64,000 nt of DNA from Gordius sp. MW1 (taxonomy: Eukaryota; Nematomorpha; Gordioida; Gordea; Gordiidae). Where the stretch lies: positions 14,516,060-14,580,059 of the forward strand of contig OZ038529.1 in assembly GCA_964036665.1 (NCBI GenBank), read 5' to 3'. Each line of letters starts with the position of its first letter. Positions within the stretch are counted from its first letter, which is position 1. The notes under the pieces were generated by a model that was not told where the DNA came from, made no database searches, and saw nothing but the letters and a program-made list of their open reading frames with translations. This document shows positions 33,705 to 47,391 of the stretch, piece after piece. The position numbers were made by a program, and so were the translations under genes.

Positions 33705-36700
33705 TCAATTTCGCTTTTTAAGCGTGTCTCTAGTTTTTGTGAAACAAGCTCTATGCGATCGTGATTTAAAGTTAATATTTTTTGATGAGTGATCAAAAAA
33801 AATTTTTTCAGGGAATTTACCTCTGATATCGAAAATTTTCATGAGGGGTATATGGTTGAACAAAAAAGTTGAAAAACTTTTGAGATCAAAAAAAATATTT
33901 TTTTTCATATTCTTTCGAAAGGGGGCTGAAAAAATCTTTAACAGTTAGTAAATAATCATAGCATTATGTCCTTGTTAGGATCTCGATAAGAAATTTTGCA
34001 CGGGGGGAAGTCTTAAATTGAGAGATATTAAAATTTTCGTGTTGCGTTTAGATTGTTTCAATATCGCTTTTTAAGCGTGTCTCTAGTTTTTGTGAAACAA
34101 GCTCTATGCGATCGTGATTTAAAGTTAATGTTTTTTGATGAGTGATCAAAAAAAAATTTTTCACGGAATTTACCTCTGATATCGAAAATTTTCATGAGGG
34201 GTATATGGTTGAACAAAAAAGTTGAAAAACTTTTTAGATCGAAAAAAATATTTTTTTTCATATTCTTTCGAAAGGGGGCTGAAAAAATCTTTAACAGTTA
34301 GTAAATATTCTTAGCATTATGTCCTTGTTAGGATCTCGATAAGAAATTTTGACGGGGGGAAGTCTTAAATTGAGAGATATTAAAATTTTCGTGTTGCGTT
34401 TAGATTGTTTCAATTTCGCTTTTTAAGCGTGTCTCTAGTTTTTGTGAAACAAGCTCTATGCGATCGTGATTTAAAGTTAATATTTTTTGATGAGTGATCA
34501 AAAAAAATTTTTTCACGGAATTTACCTCTGATATCGAAAATTTTCATGAGGGGTATATGGTTGAACAAAAAAGTTGAAAAACTTTTGAGATCAAAAAAAA
34601 TATTTTTTTTCATATTCTTTCGAAAGGGGGCTGAAAAAATCTTTAACAGTTAGTAAATAATCATAGCATTATGTCCTTGTTAGGATTTCGATAAGAAATT
34701 TTGCACGGGGGGAAGTCTTAAATTGAGAGATATTAAAATTTTCGTGTTGCGTTTAGATTGTTTCAATATCGCTTTTTAAGCGTGTCTCTAGTTTTTGTGA
34801 AACAAGCTCTATGCGATCGTGATTTAAAGTTAATGTTTTTTGATGGATCAAAAAAAAATTTTTCACGGAATTTACCTCTGATATCGAAAATTTTCATGAG
34901 GGGTATATGGTTGAACAAAAAAGTTGAAAAACTTTTTAGATCGAAAAAAATATTTTTTTTCATATTCTTTCGAAAGGGGGCTGAAAAAATCTTTAACAGT
35001 TAGTAAATATTCTTAGCATTATGTCCTTGTTAGGATCTCGATAAGAAATTTTGACGGGGGGAAGTCTTAAATTGAGAGATATTAAAATTTTCGTGTTGCG
35101 TTTAGATTGTTTCAATTTCGCTTTTTAAGCGTGTCTCTAGTTTTTGTGAAACAAGCTCTATGCGATCGTGATTTAAAGTTAATATTTTTTGATGAGTGAT
35201 CAAAAAAAATTTTTTCACGGAATTTACCTCTGATATCGAAAATTTTCATGAGGGGTATATGGTTAAACAAAAAAGTTGAAAAACTTTTGAGATCAAAAAA
35301 AATATTTTTTTTCATATTCTTTCGAAAGGGGGCTGAAAAAATCTTTAACAGTTAGTAAATAATCATAGCATTATGTCCTTGTTAGGATTTCGATAAGAAA
35401 TTTTGCACGGGGGGAAGTCTTAAATTGAGAGATATTAAAATTTTCATGTTGCGTTTAGATTGTTTCAATTTCGCTTTTTAAGCGTGTCTCTAGTTTTTGT
35501 GAAACAAGCTCTATGCGATCGTGATTTAAAGTTAATATTTTTTGATGAGTGATCAAAAAAAATTTTTTCACGGAATTTACCTCTGAAATCGAAAATTTTC
35601 ATGAGGGGTATATGGTTGAACAAAAAAGTTGAAAAACCTTTGAGATCAAAAAAAATATTTTTTTTCATATTCTTTCGAAAGGGGGCTGAAAAAATCTTTA
35701 ACAGTTAGTAAATATTCTTAGCATTATGTCCTTGTTAGGATCTCGATAAGAAATTTTGACGGGGGGAAGTCTTAAATTGAGAGATATTAAAATTTTCGTG
35801 TTGCGTTTAGATTGTTTCAATTTCGCTTTTTAAGCGTGTCTCTAGTTTTTGTGAAACAAGCTCTATGCGATCGTGATTTAAAGTTAATATTTTTTGATGA
35901 GTGATCAAAAAAAATTTTTTCACGGAATTTACCTCTGATATCGAAAATTTTCATGAGGGGTATATGGTTAAACAAAAAAGTTGAAAAACTTTTGAGATCA
36001 AAAAAAATATTTTTTTTCATATTCTTTCGAAAGGGGGCTGAAAAAATCTTTAACAGTTAGTAAATAATCATAGCATTATGTCCTTGTTAGGATTTCGATA
36101 AGAAATTTTGCACGGGGGGAAGTCTTAAATTGAGAGATATTAAAATTTTCATGTTGCGTTTAGATTGTTTCAATTTCGCTTTTTAAGCGTGTCTCTAGTT
36201 TTTGTGAAACAAGCTCTATGCGATCGTGATTTAAAGTTAATATTTTTTGATGAGTGATCAAAAAAAATTTTTTCACGGAATTTACCTCTGAAATCGAAAA
36301 TTTTCATGAGGGGTATATGGTTGAACAAAAAAGTTGAAAAACCTTTGAGATCAAAAAAAATATTTTTTTTCATATTCTTTCGAAAGGGGGCTGAAAAAAT
36401 CTTTAACAGTTAGTAAATAATCATAGCATTATGTCCTTGTTAGGATCTCGATAAGAAATTTTGCACGGGGGGAAGTCTTAAATTGAGAGATATTAAAATT
36501 TTCGTGTTGCGTTTAGATTGTTTCAATATCGCTTTTTAAGCGTGTCTCTAGTTTTTGAACAAGCTCTATGCGATCGTGATTTAAAGTTAATATTTTTTGA
36601 TGAGTGATCAAAAAAAATTTTTTCACCGATTTCACCTCTGATATCGAAAATTTTCATGAGGCATATATGGTTGAACAAAAAAGTTGAAAAACTTTTGAGA

Positions 36701-39700
36701 TCGAAAAAAATATTTTTTTTCATATTCTTTCGAAAGGTGGCTGAAAAAATCTTTAACAGTTAGTAAATATTCTTAGCATTATGTCCTTGTTAGGATCTCG
36801 ATAAGAAATTTTGCACGGGGGGAAGTCTTAAATTGAGAGATATTAAAATTTTCGTGTTGCGTTTAGATTGTTTCAATTTCGCTTTTTAAGCGTGTCTCTA
36901 GTTTTTGTGAAACAAGCTCTATGCGATCGTGATTTAAAGTTAATATTTTTTGATGAGTGATCAAAAAAAAATTTTTCACGGAATTTACCTCTGATATCGA
37001 AAATTTTCATGAGGGGTATATGGTTGAACAAAAAAGTTGAAAAACTTTTGAGATCGAAAAAAATATTTTTTTTCATATTCTTTCGAAAGGGGGCTGAAAA
37101 AATCTTTAACAGTTAGTAAATAATCATAGCATTATGTCCTTGTTAGGATTTCGATAAGAAATTTTGCACGGGGGGAAGTCTTAAATTGAGAGATATTAAA
37201 ATTTTCATGTTGCGTTTAGATTGTTTCAATTTCGCTTTTTAAGCGTGTCTCTAGTTTTTGTGAAACAAGCTCTATGCGATCGTGATTTAAAGTTAATATT
37301 TTTTGATGAGTGATCAAAAAAAATTTTTTCAGGGAATTTACCTCTGATATCGAAAATTTTCATGAGGGGTATATGGTTGAACAAAAAAGTTGAAAAACTT
37401 TTGAGATCAAAAAAAATATTTTTTTTCATATTCTTTCGAAAGGGGGCTGAAAAAATCTTTAACAGTTAGTAAATAATCATAGCATTATGTCCTTGTTAGG
37501 ATCTCGATAAGAAATTTTGCACGGGGGGAAGTCTTAAATTGAGAGATATTAAAATTTTCGTGTTGCGTTTAGATTGTTTCAATATCGCTTTTTAAGCGTG
37601 TCTCTAGTTTTTGTGAAACAAGCTCTATGCGATCGTGATTTAAAGTTAATGTTTTTTGATGAGTGATCAAAAAAAAATTTTTCACGGAATTTACCTCTGA
37701 TATCGAAAATTTTCATGAGGGGTATATGGTTGAACAAAAAAGTTGAAAAACTTTTTAGATCAAAAAAAATATTTTTTTTCATATTCTTTCGAAAGGGGGC
37801 TGAAAAAATCTTTAACAGTTAGTAAATAATCATAGCATTATGTCCTTGTTAGGATTTCGATAAGAAATTTTGCACGGGGGGAAGTCTTAAATTGAGAGAT
37901 ATTAAAATTTTCATGTTGCGTTTAGATTGTTTCAATTTCGCTTTTTAAGCGTGTCTCTAGTTTTTGTGAAACAAGCTCTATGCGATCGTGATTTAAAGTT
38001 AATATTTTTTGATGAGTGATCAAAAAAAATTTTTTCACGGAATTTACCTCTGATATCGAAAATTTTCATGAGGGGTATATGGTTGAACAAAAAAGTTGAA
38101 AAACTTTTGAGATCAAAAAAAATATTTTTTTTCATATTCTTTCGAAAGGGGGCTGAAAAAATCTTTAACAGTTAGTAAATAATCATAGCATTATGTCCTT
38201 GTTAGGATCTCGATAAGAAATTTTGCACGGGGGGAAGTCTTAAATTGAGAGATATTAAAATTTTCGTGTTGCGTTTAGATTGTTTCAATATCGCTTTTTA
38301 AGCGTGTCTCTAGTTTTTGTGAAACAAGCTCTATGCGATCGTGATTTAAAGTTAATGTTTTTTGATGAGTGATCAAAAAAAAATTTTTCACGGAATTTAC
38401 CTCTGATATCGAAAATTTTCATGAGGGGTATATGGTTGAACAAAAAAGTTGAAAAACTTTTTAGATCGAAAAAAATATTTTTTTTCATATTCTTTCGAAA
38501 GGGGGCTGAAAAAATCTTTAACAGTTAGTAAATATTCTTAGCATTATGTCCTTGTTAGGATCTCGATAAGAAATTTTGACGGGGGGAAGTCTTAAATTGA
38601 GAGATATTAAAATTTTCGTGTTGCGTTTAGATTGTTTCAATTTCGCTTTTTAAGCGTGTCTCTAGTTTTTGTGAAACAAGCTCTATGCGATCGTGATTTA
38701 AAGTTAATATTTTTTGATGAGTGATCAAAAAAAATTTTTTCACGGAATTTACCTCTGATATCGAAAATTTTCATGAGGGGTATATGGTTGAACAAAAAAG
38801 TTGAAAAACTTTTGAGATCAAAAAAAATATTTTTTTTCATATTCTTTCGAAAGGGGGCTGAAAAAATCTTTAACAGTTAGTAAATAATCATAGCATTATG
38901 TCCTTGTTAGGATTTCGATAAGAAATTTTGCACGGGGGGAAGTCTTAAATTGAGAGATATTAAAATTTTCGTGTTGCGTTTAGATTGTTTCAATATCGCT
39001 TTTTAAGCGTGTCTCTAGTTTTTGTGAAACAAGCTCTATGCGATCGTGATTTAAAGTTAATGTTTTTTGATGGATCAAAAAAAAATTTTTCACGGAATTT
39101 ACCTCTGATATCGAAAATTTTCATGAGGGGTATATGGTTGAACAAAAAAGTTGAAAAACTTTTTAGATCGAAAAAAATATTTTTTTTCATATTCTTTCGA
39201 AAGGGGGCTGAAAAAATCTTTAACAGTTAGTAAATATTCTTAGCATTATGTCCTTGTTAGGATCTCGATAAGAAATTTTGACGGGGGGAAGTCTTAAATT
39301 GAGAGATATTAAAATTTTCGTGTTGCGTTTAGATTGTTTCAATTTCGCTTTTTAAGCGTGTCTCTAGTTTTTGTGAAACAAGCTCTATGCGATCGTGATT
39401 TAAAGTTAATATTTTTTGATGAGTGATCAAAAAAAATTTTTTCACGGAATTTACCTCTGATATCGAAAATTTTCATGAGGGGTATATGGTTAAACAAAAA
39501 AGTTGAAAAACTTTTGAGATCAAAAAAAATATTTTTTTTCATATTCTTTCGAAAGGGGGCTGAAAAAATCTTTAACAGTTAGTAAATAATCATAGCATTA
39601 TGTCCTTGTTAGGATTTCGATAAGAAATTTTGCACGGGGGGAAGTCTTAAATTGAGAGATATTAAAATTTTCATGTTGCGTTTAGATTGTTTCAATTTCG

Positions 39701-41799
39701 CTTTTTAAGCGTGTCTCTAGTTTTTGTGAAACAAGCTCTATGCGATCGTGATTTAAAGTTAATATTTTTTGATGAGTGATCAAAAAAAATTTTTTCACGG
39801 AATTTACCTCTGAAATCGAAAATTTTCATGAGGGGTATATGGTTGAACAAAAAAGTTGAAAAACCTTTGAGATCAAAAAAAATATTTTTTTTCATATTCT
39901 TTCGAAAGGGGGCTGAAAAAATCTTTAACAGTTAGTAAATAATCATAGCATTATGTCCTTGTTAGGATCTCGATAAGAAATTTTGCACGGGGGGAAGTCT
40001 TAAATTGAGAGATATTAAAATTTTCGTGTTGCGTTTAGATTGTTTCAATATCGCTTTTTAAGCGTGTCTCTAGTTTTTGAACAAGCTCTATGCGATCGTG
40101 ATTTAAAGTTAATATTTTTTGATGAGTGATCAAAAAAAATTTTTTCACCGATTTCACCTCTGATATCGAAAATTTTCATGAGGCATATATGGTTGAACAA
40201 AAAAGTTGAAAAACTTTTTAGATCGAAAAAAATATTTTTTTTCATATTCTTTCGAAAGGGGGCTGAAAAAATCTTTAACAGTTAGTAAATATTCTTAGCA
40301 TTATGTCCTTGTTAGGATCTCGATAAGAAATTTTGACGGGGGGAAGTCTTAAATTGAGAGATATTAAAATTTTCATGTTGCGTTTAGATTGTTTCAATTT
40401 CGCTTTTTAAGCGTGTCTCTAGTTTTTGTGAAACAAGCTCTATGCGATCGTGATTTAAAGTTAATATTTTTTGATGAGTGATCAAAAAAAATTTTTTCAC
40501 GGAATTTACCTCTGATATCGAAAATTTTCATGAGGGGTATATGGTTGAACAAAAAAGTTGAAAAACTTTTGAGATCAAAAAAAATATTTTTTTTCATATT
40601 CTTTCGAAAGGGGGCTGAAAAAATCTTTAACAGTTAGTAAATAATCATAGCATTATGTCCTTGTTAGGATTTCGATAAGAAATTTTGCACGGGGGGAAGT
40701 CTTAAATTGAGAGATATTAAAATTTTCATGTTGCGTTTAGATTGTTTCAATTTCGCTTTTTAAGCGTGTCTCTAGTTTTTGTGAAACAAGCTCTATGCGA
40801 TCGTGATTTAAAGTTAATATTTTTTGATGAGTGATCAAAAAAAATTTTTTCACGGAATTTACCTCTGAAATCGAAAATTTTCATGAGGGGTATATGGTTG
40901 AACAAAAAAGTTGAAAAACCTTTGAGATCAAAAAAAATATTTTTTTTCATATTCTTTCGAAAGGGGGCTGAAAAAATCTTTAACAGTTAGTAAATAATCA
41001 TAGCATTATGTCCTTGTTAGGATCTCGATAAGAAATTTTGCACGGGGGGAAGTCTTAAATTGAGAGATATTAAAATTTTCGTGTTGCGTTTAGATTGTTT
41101 CAATATCGCTTTTTAAGCGTGTCTCTAGTTTTTGAACAAGCTCTATGCGATCGTGATTTAAAGTTAATATTTTTTGATGAGTGATCAAAAAAAATTTTTT
41201 CACCGATTTCACCTCTGATATCGAAAATTTTCATGAGGCATATATGGTTGAACAAAAAAGTTGAAAAACTTTTGAGATCGAAAAAAATATTTTTTTTCAT
41301 ATTCTTTCGAAAGGTGGCTGAAAAAATCTTTAACAGTTAGTAAATATTCTTAGCATTATGTCCTTGTTAGGATCTCGATAAGAAATTTTGCACGGGGGGA
41401 AGTCTTAAATTGAGAGATATTAAAATTTTCGTGTTGCGTTTAGATTGTTTCAATATCGCTTTTTAAGCGTGTCTCTAGTTTTTGAACAAGCTCTATGCGA
41501 TCGTGATTTAAAGTTAATATTTTTTGATGAGTGATCAAAAAAAATTTTTTCACCGATTTCACCTCTGATATCGAAAATTTTCATGAGGCATATATGGTTG
41601 AACAAAAAAGTTGAAAAACTTTTGAGATCGAAAAAAATATTTTTTTTCATATTCTTTCGAAAGGTGGCTGAAAAAATCTTTAACAGTTAGTAAATATTCT
41701 TAGCATTATGTCCTTGTTAGGATCTCGATAAGAAATTTTGCACGGGGGGAAGTCTTAAATTGAGAGATATTAAAATTTTCGTGTTGCGTTTAGATTGTT
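33705..41799 (+). repeat. Multi-monomer duplications at 4227 and 1055 bp
   Basis: The monomer run from 34058 recurs from 38285, 4227 bp (12 monomers) later, with the same order of markers. A monomer with ctgaaatcg and aaacctttgag appears at 35465, 36170, 39692 and 40747. A monomer lacking 3 bp (tttttgaacaag) appears at 36523, 40045, 41100 and 41450. The 40045 and 41100 copies are 1055 bp apart, and 41100/41450 is a tandem of one 350-bp unit. Confidence 0.8.
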
Positions 41800-42152
41800 T
41801 CAATTTCGCTTTTTAAGCGTGTCTCTAGTTTTTGTGAAACAAGCTCTATGCGATCGTGATTTAAAGTTAATATTTTTTGATGAGTGATCAAAAAAAAAAT
41901 TTTCACGGAATTTACCTCTGATATCGAAAATTTTCATGAGGGGTATATGGTTGAACAAAAAAGTTGAAAAACTTTTGAGATCAAAAAAAATATTTTTTTT
42001 CATATTCTTTCGAAAGGGGGCTGAAAAAATCTTTAACAGTTAGTAAATAATCATAGCATTATGTCCTTGTTAGGATCTCGATAAGAAATTTTGCACGGGG
42101 GGAAGTCTTAAATTGAGAGATATTAAAATTTTCGTGTTGCGTTTAGATTGTT

Positions 42153-44972
42153 TCAATATCGCTTTTTAAGCGTGTCTCTAGTTTTTGTGAAACAAGCTCT
42201 ATGCGATCGTGATTTAAAGTTAATATTTTTTGATGAGTGATCAAAAAAAAATTTTTCACGGATTTCACCTCTGATATCGAAAATTTTCATGAGGCATATA
42301 TGGTTGAACAAAAATGTTGAAAAACTTTTGAGATCGAAAAAAATATTTTTTTTCATATTCTTTCGAAAGGTGGCTGAAAAAATCTTTAACAGTTAGTAAA
42401 TATTCTTAGCATTATGTCCTTGTTAGGATCTCGATCAAAAATTTTGCACGGGGGGAAGTCTTAAATTGAGAGATATTAAAATTTTCGTGTTGCGTTTAGA
42501 TTGTTTCAATTTCGCTTTTTAAGCGTGCCTCTATTTTTTGTGAAACAAGCTCTATGCGATCGTGATTTAAAGTTAATGTTTTTTGATGATTGATCAAAAA
42601 AAATTTTTTCACGGAATTTACCTCTGATATCGAAAATTTTCATGAGGGGTATATGGTTGAACAAAAAAGTTGAAAAACTTTTTAGATCGAAAAAAATATT
42701 TTTTTTCATATTCTTTCGAAAGGGGGCTGAAAAAATCTTTAACAGTTAGTAAATATTCTTAGCATTATGTCCTTGTTAGGATCTCGATAAGAAATTTTGC
42801 ACGGGGGGAAGTCTTAAATTGAGAGATATTAAAATTTTCGTGTTGCGTTTAGATTGTTTCAATTTCGCTTTTTAAGCGTGTCTCTAGTTTTTGTGAAACA
42901 AGCTCTATGCGATCGTGATTTAAAGTTAATATTTTTTGATGAGTGATCAAAAAAAAATTTTTCACGGAATTTACCTCTGATATCGAAAATTTTCATGAGG
43001 GGTATATGGTTGAACAAAAAAGTTGAAAAACTTTTGAGATCAAAAAAAATATTTTTTTTCATATTCTTTCGAAAGGGGGCTGAAAAAATCTTTAACAGTT
43101 AGTAAATAATCATAGCATTATGTCCTTGTTAGGATCTCGATAAGAAATTTTGCACGGGGGGAAGTCTTAAATTGAGAGATATTAAAATTTTCGTGTTGCG
43201 TTTAGATTGTTTCAATATCGCTTTTTAAGCGTGTCTCTAGTTTTTGTGAAACAAGCTCTATGCGATCGTGATTTAAAGTTAATATTTTTTGATGAGTGAT
43301 CAAAAAAAATTTTTTCACGGATTTCACCTCTGATATCGAAAATTTTCATGAGGCATATATGGTTGAACAAAAAAGTTTCAACTTTTTAGATCGAAAAAAA
43401 TATTTTTTTTCATATTCTTTCGAAAGGGGGCTGAAAAAATCTTTAACAGTTAGTAAATATTCTTAGCATTATGTCCTTGTTAGGATCTCGATAAGAAATT
43501 TTGCACGGGGGGAAGTCTTAAATTGAGAGATATTAAAATTTTCGTGTTGCGTTTAGATTGTTTCAATTTCGCTTTTTAAGCGTGTCTCTAGTTTTTGTGA
43601 AACAAGCTCTATGCGATCGTGATTTAAAGTTAATATTTTTTGATGAGTGATCAAAAAAAAATTTTTCACGGATTTCACCTCTGATATCGAAAATTTTCAT
43701 GAGGCATATATGGTTGAACAAAAATGTTGAAAAACTTTTGAGATCGAAAAAAATATTTTTTTTCATATTCTTTCGAAAGGTGGCTGAAAAAATCTTTAAC
43801 AGTTAGTAAATATTCTTAGCATTATGTCCTTGTTAGGATCTCGATCAAAAATTTTGCACGGGGGGAAGTCTTAAATTGAGAGATATTAAAATTTTCGTGT
43901 TGCGTTTAGATTGTTTCAATTTCGCTTTTTAAGCGTGCCTCTATTTTTTGTGAAACAAGCTCTATGCGATCGTGATTTAAAGTTAATGTTTTTTGATGAG
44001 TGATCAAAAAAAATTTTTTCACGGAATTTACCTCTGATATCGAAAATTTTCATGAGGGGTATATGGTTGAACAAAAAAGTTGAAAAACTTTTTAGATCGA
44101 AAAAAATATTTTTTTTCATATTCTTTCGAAAGGGGGCTGAAAAAATCTTTAACAGTTAGTAAATATTCTTAGCATTATGTCCTTGTTAGGATCTCGATAA
44201 GAAATTTTGCACGGGGGGAAGTCTTAAATTGAGAGATATTAAAATTTTCGTGTTGCGTTTAGATTGTTTCAATTTCGCTTTTTAAGCGTGTCTCTAGTTT
44301 TTGTGAAACAAGCTCTATGCGATCGTGATTTAAAGTTAATATTTTTTGATGAGTGATCAAAAAAAAATTTTTCACGGAATTTACCTCTGATATCGAAAAT
44401 TTTCATGAGGGGTATATGGTTGAACAAAAAAGTTGAAAAACTTTTGAGATCAAAAAAAATATTTTTTTTCATATTCTTTCGAAAGGGGGCTGAAAAAATC
44501 TTTAACAGTTAGTAAATAATCATAGCATTATGTCCTTGTTAGGATCTCGATAAGAAATTTTGCACGGGGGGAAGTCTTAAATTGAGAGATATTAAAATTT
44601 TCGTGTTGCGTTTAGATTGTTTCAATATCGCTTTTTAAACGTGTCTCTAGTTTTTGTGAAACAAGCTCTATGCGATCGTGATTTAAAGTTAATATTTTTT
44701 GATGAGTGATCAAAAAAAATTTTTTCACGGATTTCACCTCTGATATCGAAAATTTTCATGAGGCATATATGGTTGAACAAAAAAGTTTCAACTTTTTAGA
44801 TCGAAAAAAATATTTTTTTTCATATTCTTTCGAAAGGGGGCTGAAAAAATCTTTAACAGTTAGTAAATATTCTTAGCATTATGTCCTTGTTAGGATCTCG
44901 ATAAGAAATTTTGCACGGGGGGAAGTCTTAAATTGAGAGATATTAAAATTTTCGTGTTGCGTTTAGATTGTT
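42153..44972 (+). repeat. Tandem 1410-bp four-monomer unit, two copies
   Basis: Markers gatctcgatcaaaaat (around 42430 and 43840), cctctattttttg (around 42528 and 43938) and the altered hairpin centre gtttcaac (43374 and 44784) recur at 1410 bp. The first three monomers of the unit occur again from 47392. Confidence 0.85.
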
Positions 44973-47391
44973 TCAATTTCGCTTTTTAAGCGTGTCTCTA
45001 GTTTTTGTGAAACAAGCTCTATGCGATCGTGATTTAAAGTTAATATTTTTTGATGAGTGATCAAAAAAAATTTTTTCACGGAATTTACCTCTGATATCGA
45101 AAATTTTCATGAGGGGTAAAAAAGTTGAAAAACTTTTGAGATCAAAAAAATATTTTTTTTCATATTCTTTCGAAAGGGGGCTGAAAAAATCTTTAACAGT
45201 TAGTAAATAATCATAGCATTATGTCCTTGTTAGGATCTCGATAAGAAATTTTGCACGGGGGGAAGTCTTAAATTGAGAGATATTAAAATTTTCATGTTGC
45301 GTTTAGATTGTTTCAATATCGCTTTTTAAGCGTGTCTCTAGTTTTTGTGAAACAAGCTCTATGTGATCGTGATTTAAAGTTAATATTTTTTGATGAGTGA
45401 TCAAAAAAAATTTTTTCACGGAATTTACCTCTGATATCGAAAATTTTCATGAGGGGTAAAAAAGTTGAAAAACTTTTGAGATCAAAAAAAATATTTTTTT
45501 TCATATTCTTTCGAAAGGGGGCTGAAAAAATCTTTAACAGTTAGTAAATAATCATAGCATTATGTCCTTGTTAGGATCTCGATAAGAAATTTTGCACGGG
45601 GGGAAGTCTTAAATTGAGAGATATTAAAATTTTCGTGTTGCGTTTAGATTGTTTCAATTTCGCTTTTTAAGCGTGTCTCTAGTTTTTGTGAAACAAGCTC
45701 TATGCGATCGTGATTTAAAGTTAATATTTTTTGATGAGTGATCAAAAAAAAAATTTTCACGGAATTTACCTCTGATATCGAAAATTTTCATGAGGGGTAT
45801 ATGGTTGAACAAAAAAGTTGAAAAACTTTTGAGATCAAAAAAAATATTTTTTTTCATATTCTTTCGAAAGGGGGCTGAAAAAATCTTTAACAGTTAGTAA
45901 ATATTCTTAGCATTATGTCCTTGTTAGGATCTCGATAAGAAATTTTGCACGGGGGGAAGTCTTAAATTGAGAGATATTAAAATTTTCGTGTTGCGTTTAG
46001 ATTGTTTCAATTTCGCTTTTTAAGCGTGTCTCTAGTTTTTGTGAAACAAGCTCTATGCGATCGTGATTTAAAGTTAATATTTTTTGATGAGTGATCAAAA
46101 AAAATTTTTTCACGGATTTCACCTCTGATATCGAAAATTTTCATGAGGCATATATGGTTGAACAAAAAAGTTTCAACTTTTTAGATCGAAAAAAATATTT
46201 TTTTTCATATTCTTTCGAAAGGGGGCTGAAAAAATCTTTAACAGTTAGTAAATATTCTTAGCATTATGTCCTTGTTAGGATCTCGATAAGAAATTTTGCA
46301 CGGGGGGAAGTCTTAAATTGAGAGATATTAAAATTTTCGTGTTGCGTTTAGATTGTTTCAATTTCGCTTTTTAAGCGTGTCTCTAGTTTTTGTGAAACAA
46401 GCTCTATGCGATCGTGATTTAAAGTTAATATTTTTTGATGAGTGATCAAAAAAAATTTTTTCACGGAATTTACCTCTGATATCGAAAATTTTCATGAGGG
46501 GTAAAAAAGTTGAAAAACTTTTGAGATCAAAAAAATATTTTTTTTCATATTCTTTCGAAAGGGGGCTGAAAAAATCTTTAACAGTTAGTAAATAATCATA
46601 GCATTATGTCCTTGTTAGGATCTCGATAAGAAATTTTGCACGGGGGGAAGTCTTAAATTGAGAGATATTAAAATTTTCATGTTGCGTTTAGATTGTTTCA
46701 ATATCGCTTTTTAAGCGTGTCTCTAGTTTTTGTGAAACAAGCTCTATGTGATCGTGATTTAAAGTTAATATTTTTTGATGAGTGATCAAAAAAAATTTTT
46801 TCACGGAATTTACCTCTGATATCGAAAATTTTCATGAGGGGTAAAAAAGTTGAAAAACTTTTGAGATCAAAAAAAATATTTTTTTTCATATTCTTTCGAA
46901 AGGGGGCTGAAAAAATCTTTAACAGTTAGTAAATAATCATAGCATTATGTCCTTGTTAGGATCTCGATAAGAAATTTTGCACGGGGGGAAGTCTTAAATT
47001 GAGAGATATTAAAATTTTCGTGTTGCGTTTAGATTGTTTCAATTTCGCTTTTTAAGCGTGTCTCTAGTTTTTGTGAAACAATCTCTATGCGATCGTGATT
47101 TAAAGTTAATATTTTTTGATGAGTGATCAAAAAAAAAATTTTCACGGAATTTACCTCTGATATCGAAAATTTTCATGAGGGGTATATGGTTGAACAAAAA
47201 AGTTGAAAAACTTTTGAGATCAAAAAAAATATTTTTTTTCATATTCTTTCGAAAGGGGGCTGAAAAAATCTTTAACAGTTAGTAAATAATCATAGCATTA
47301 TGTCCTTGTTAGGATCTCGATAAGAAATTTTGCACGGGGGGAAGTCTTAAATTGAGAGATATTAAAATTTTCGTGTTGCGTTTAGATTGTT
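44973..47391 (+). repeat. Block duplicated with 1385-bp offset
   Basis: 44973-46006 and 46358-47391 carry the same three monomers (340, 341 and 353 bp). Both have the 12-bp deletion, the shortened atcaaaaaaatattt run and the private ctatgtgatcg (around 45360 and 46745). Confidence 0.85.
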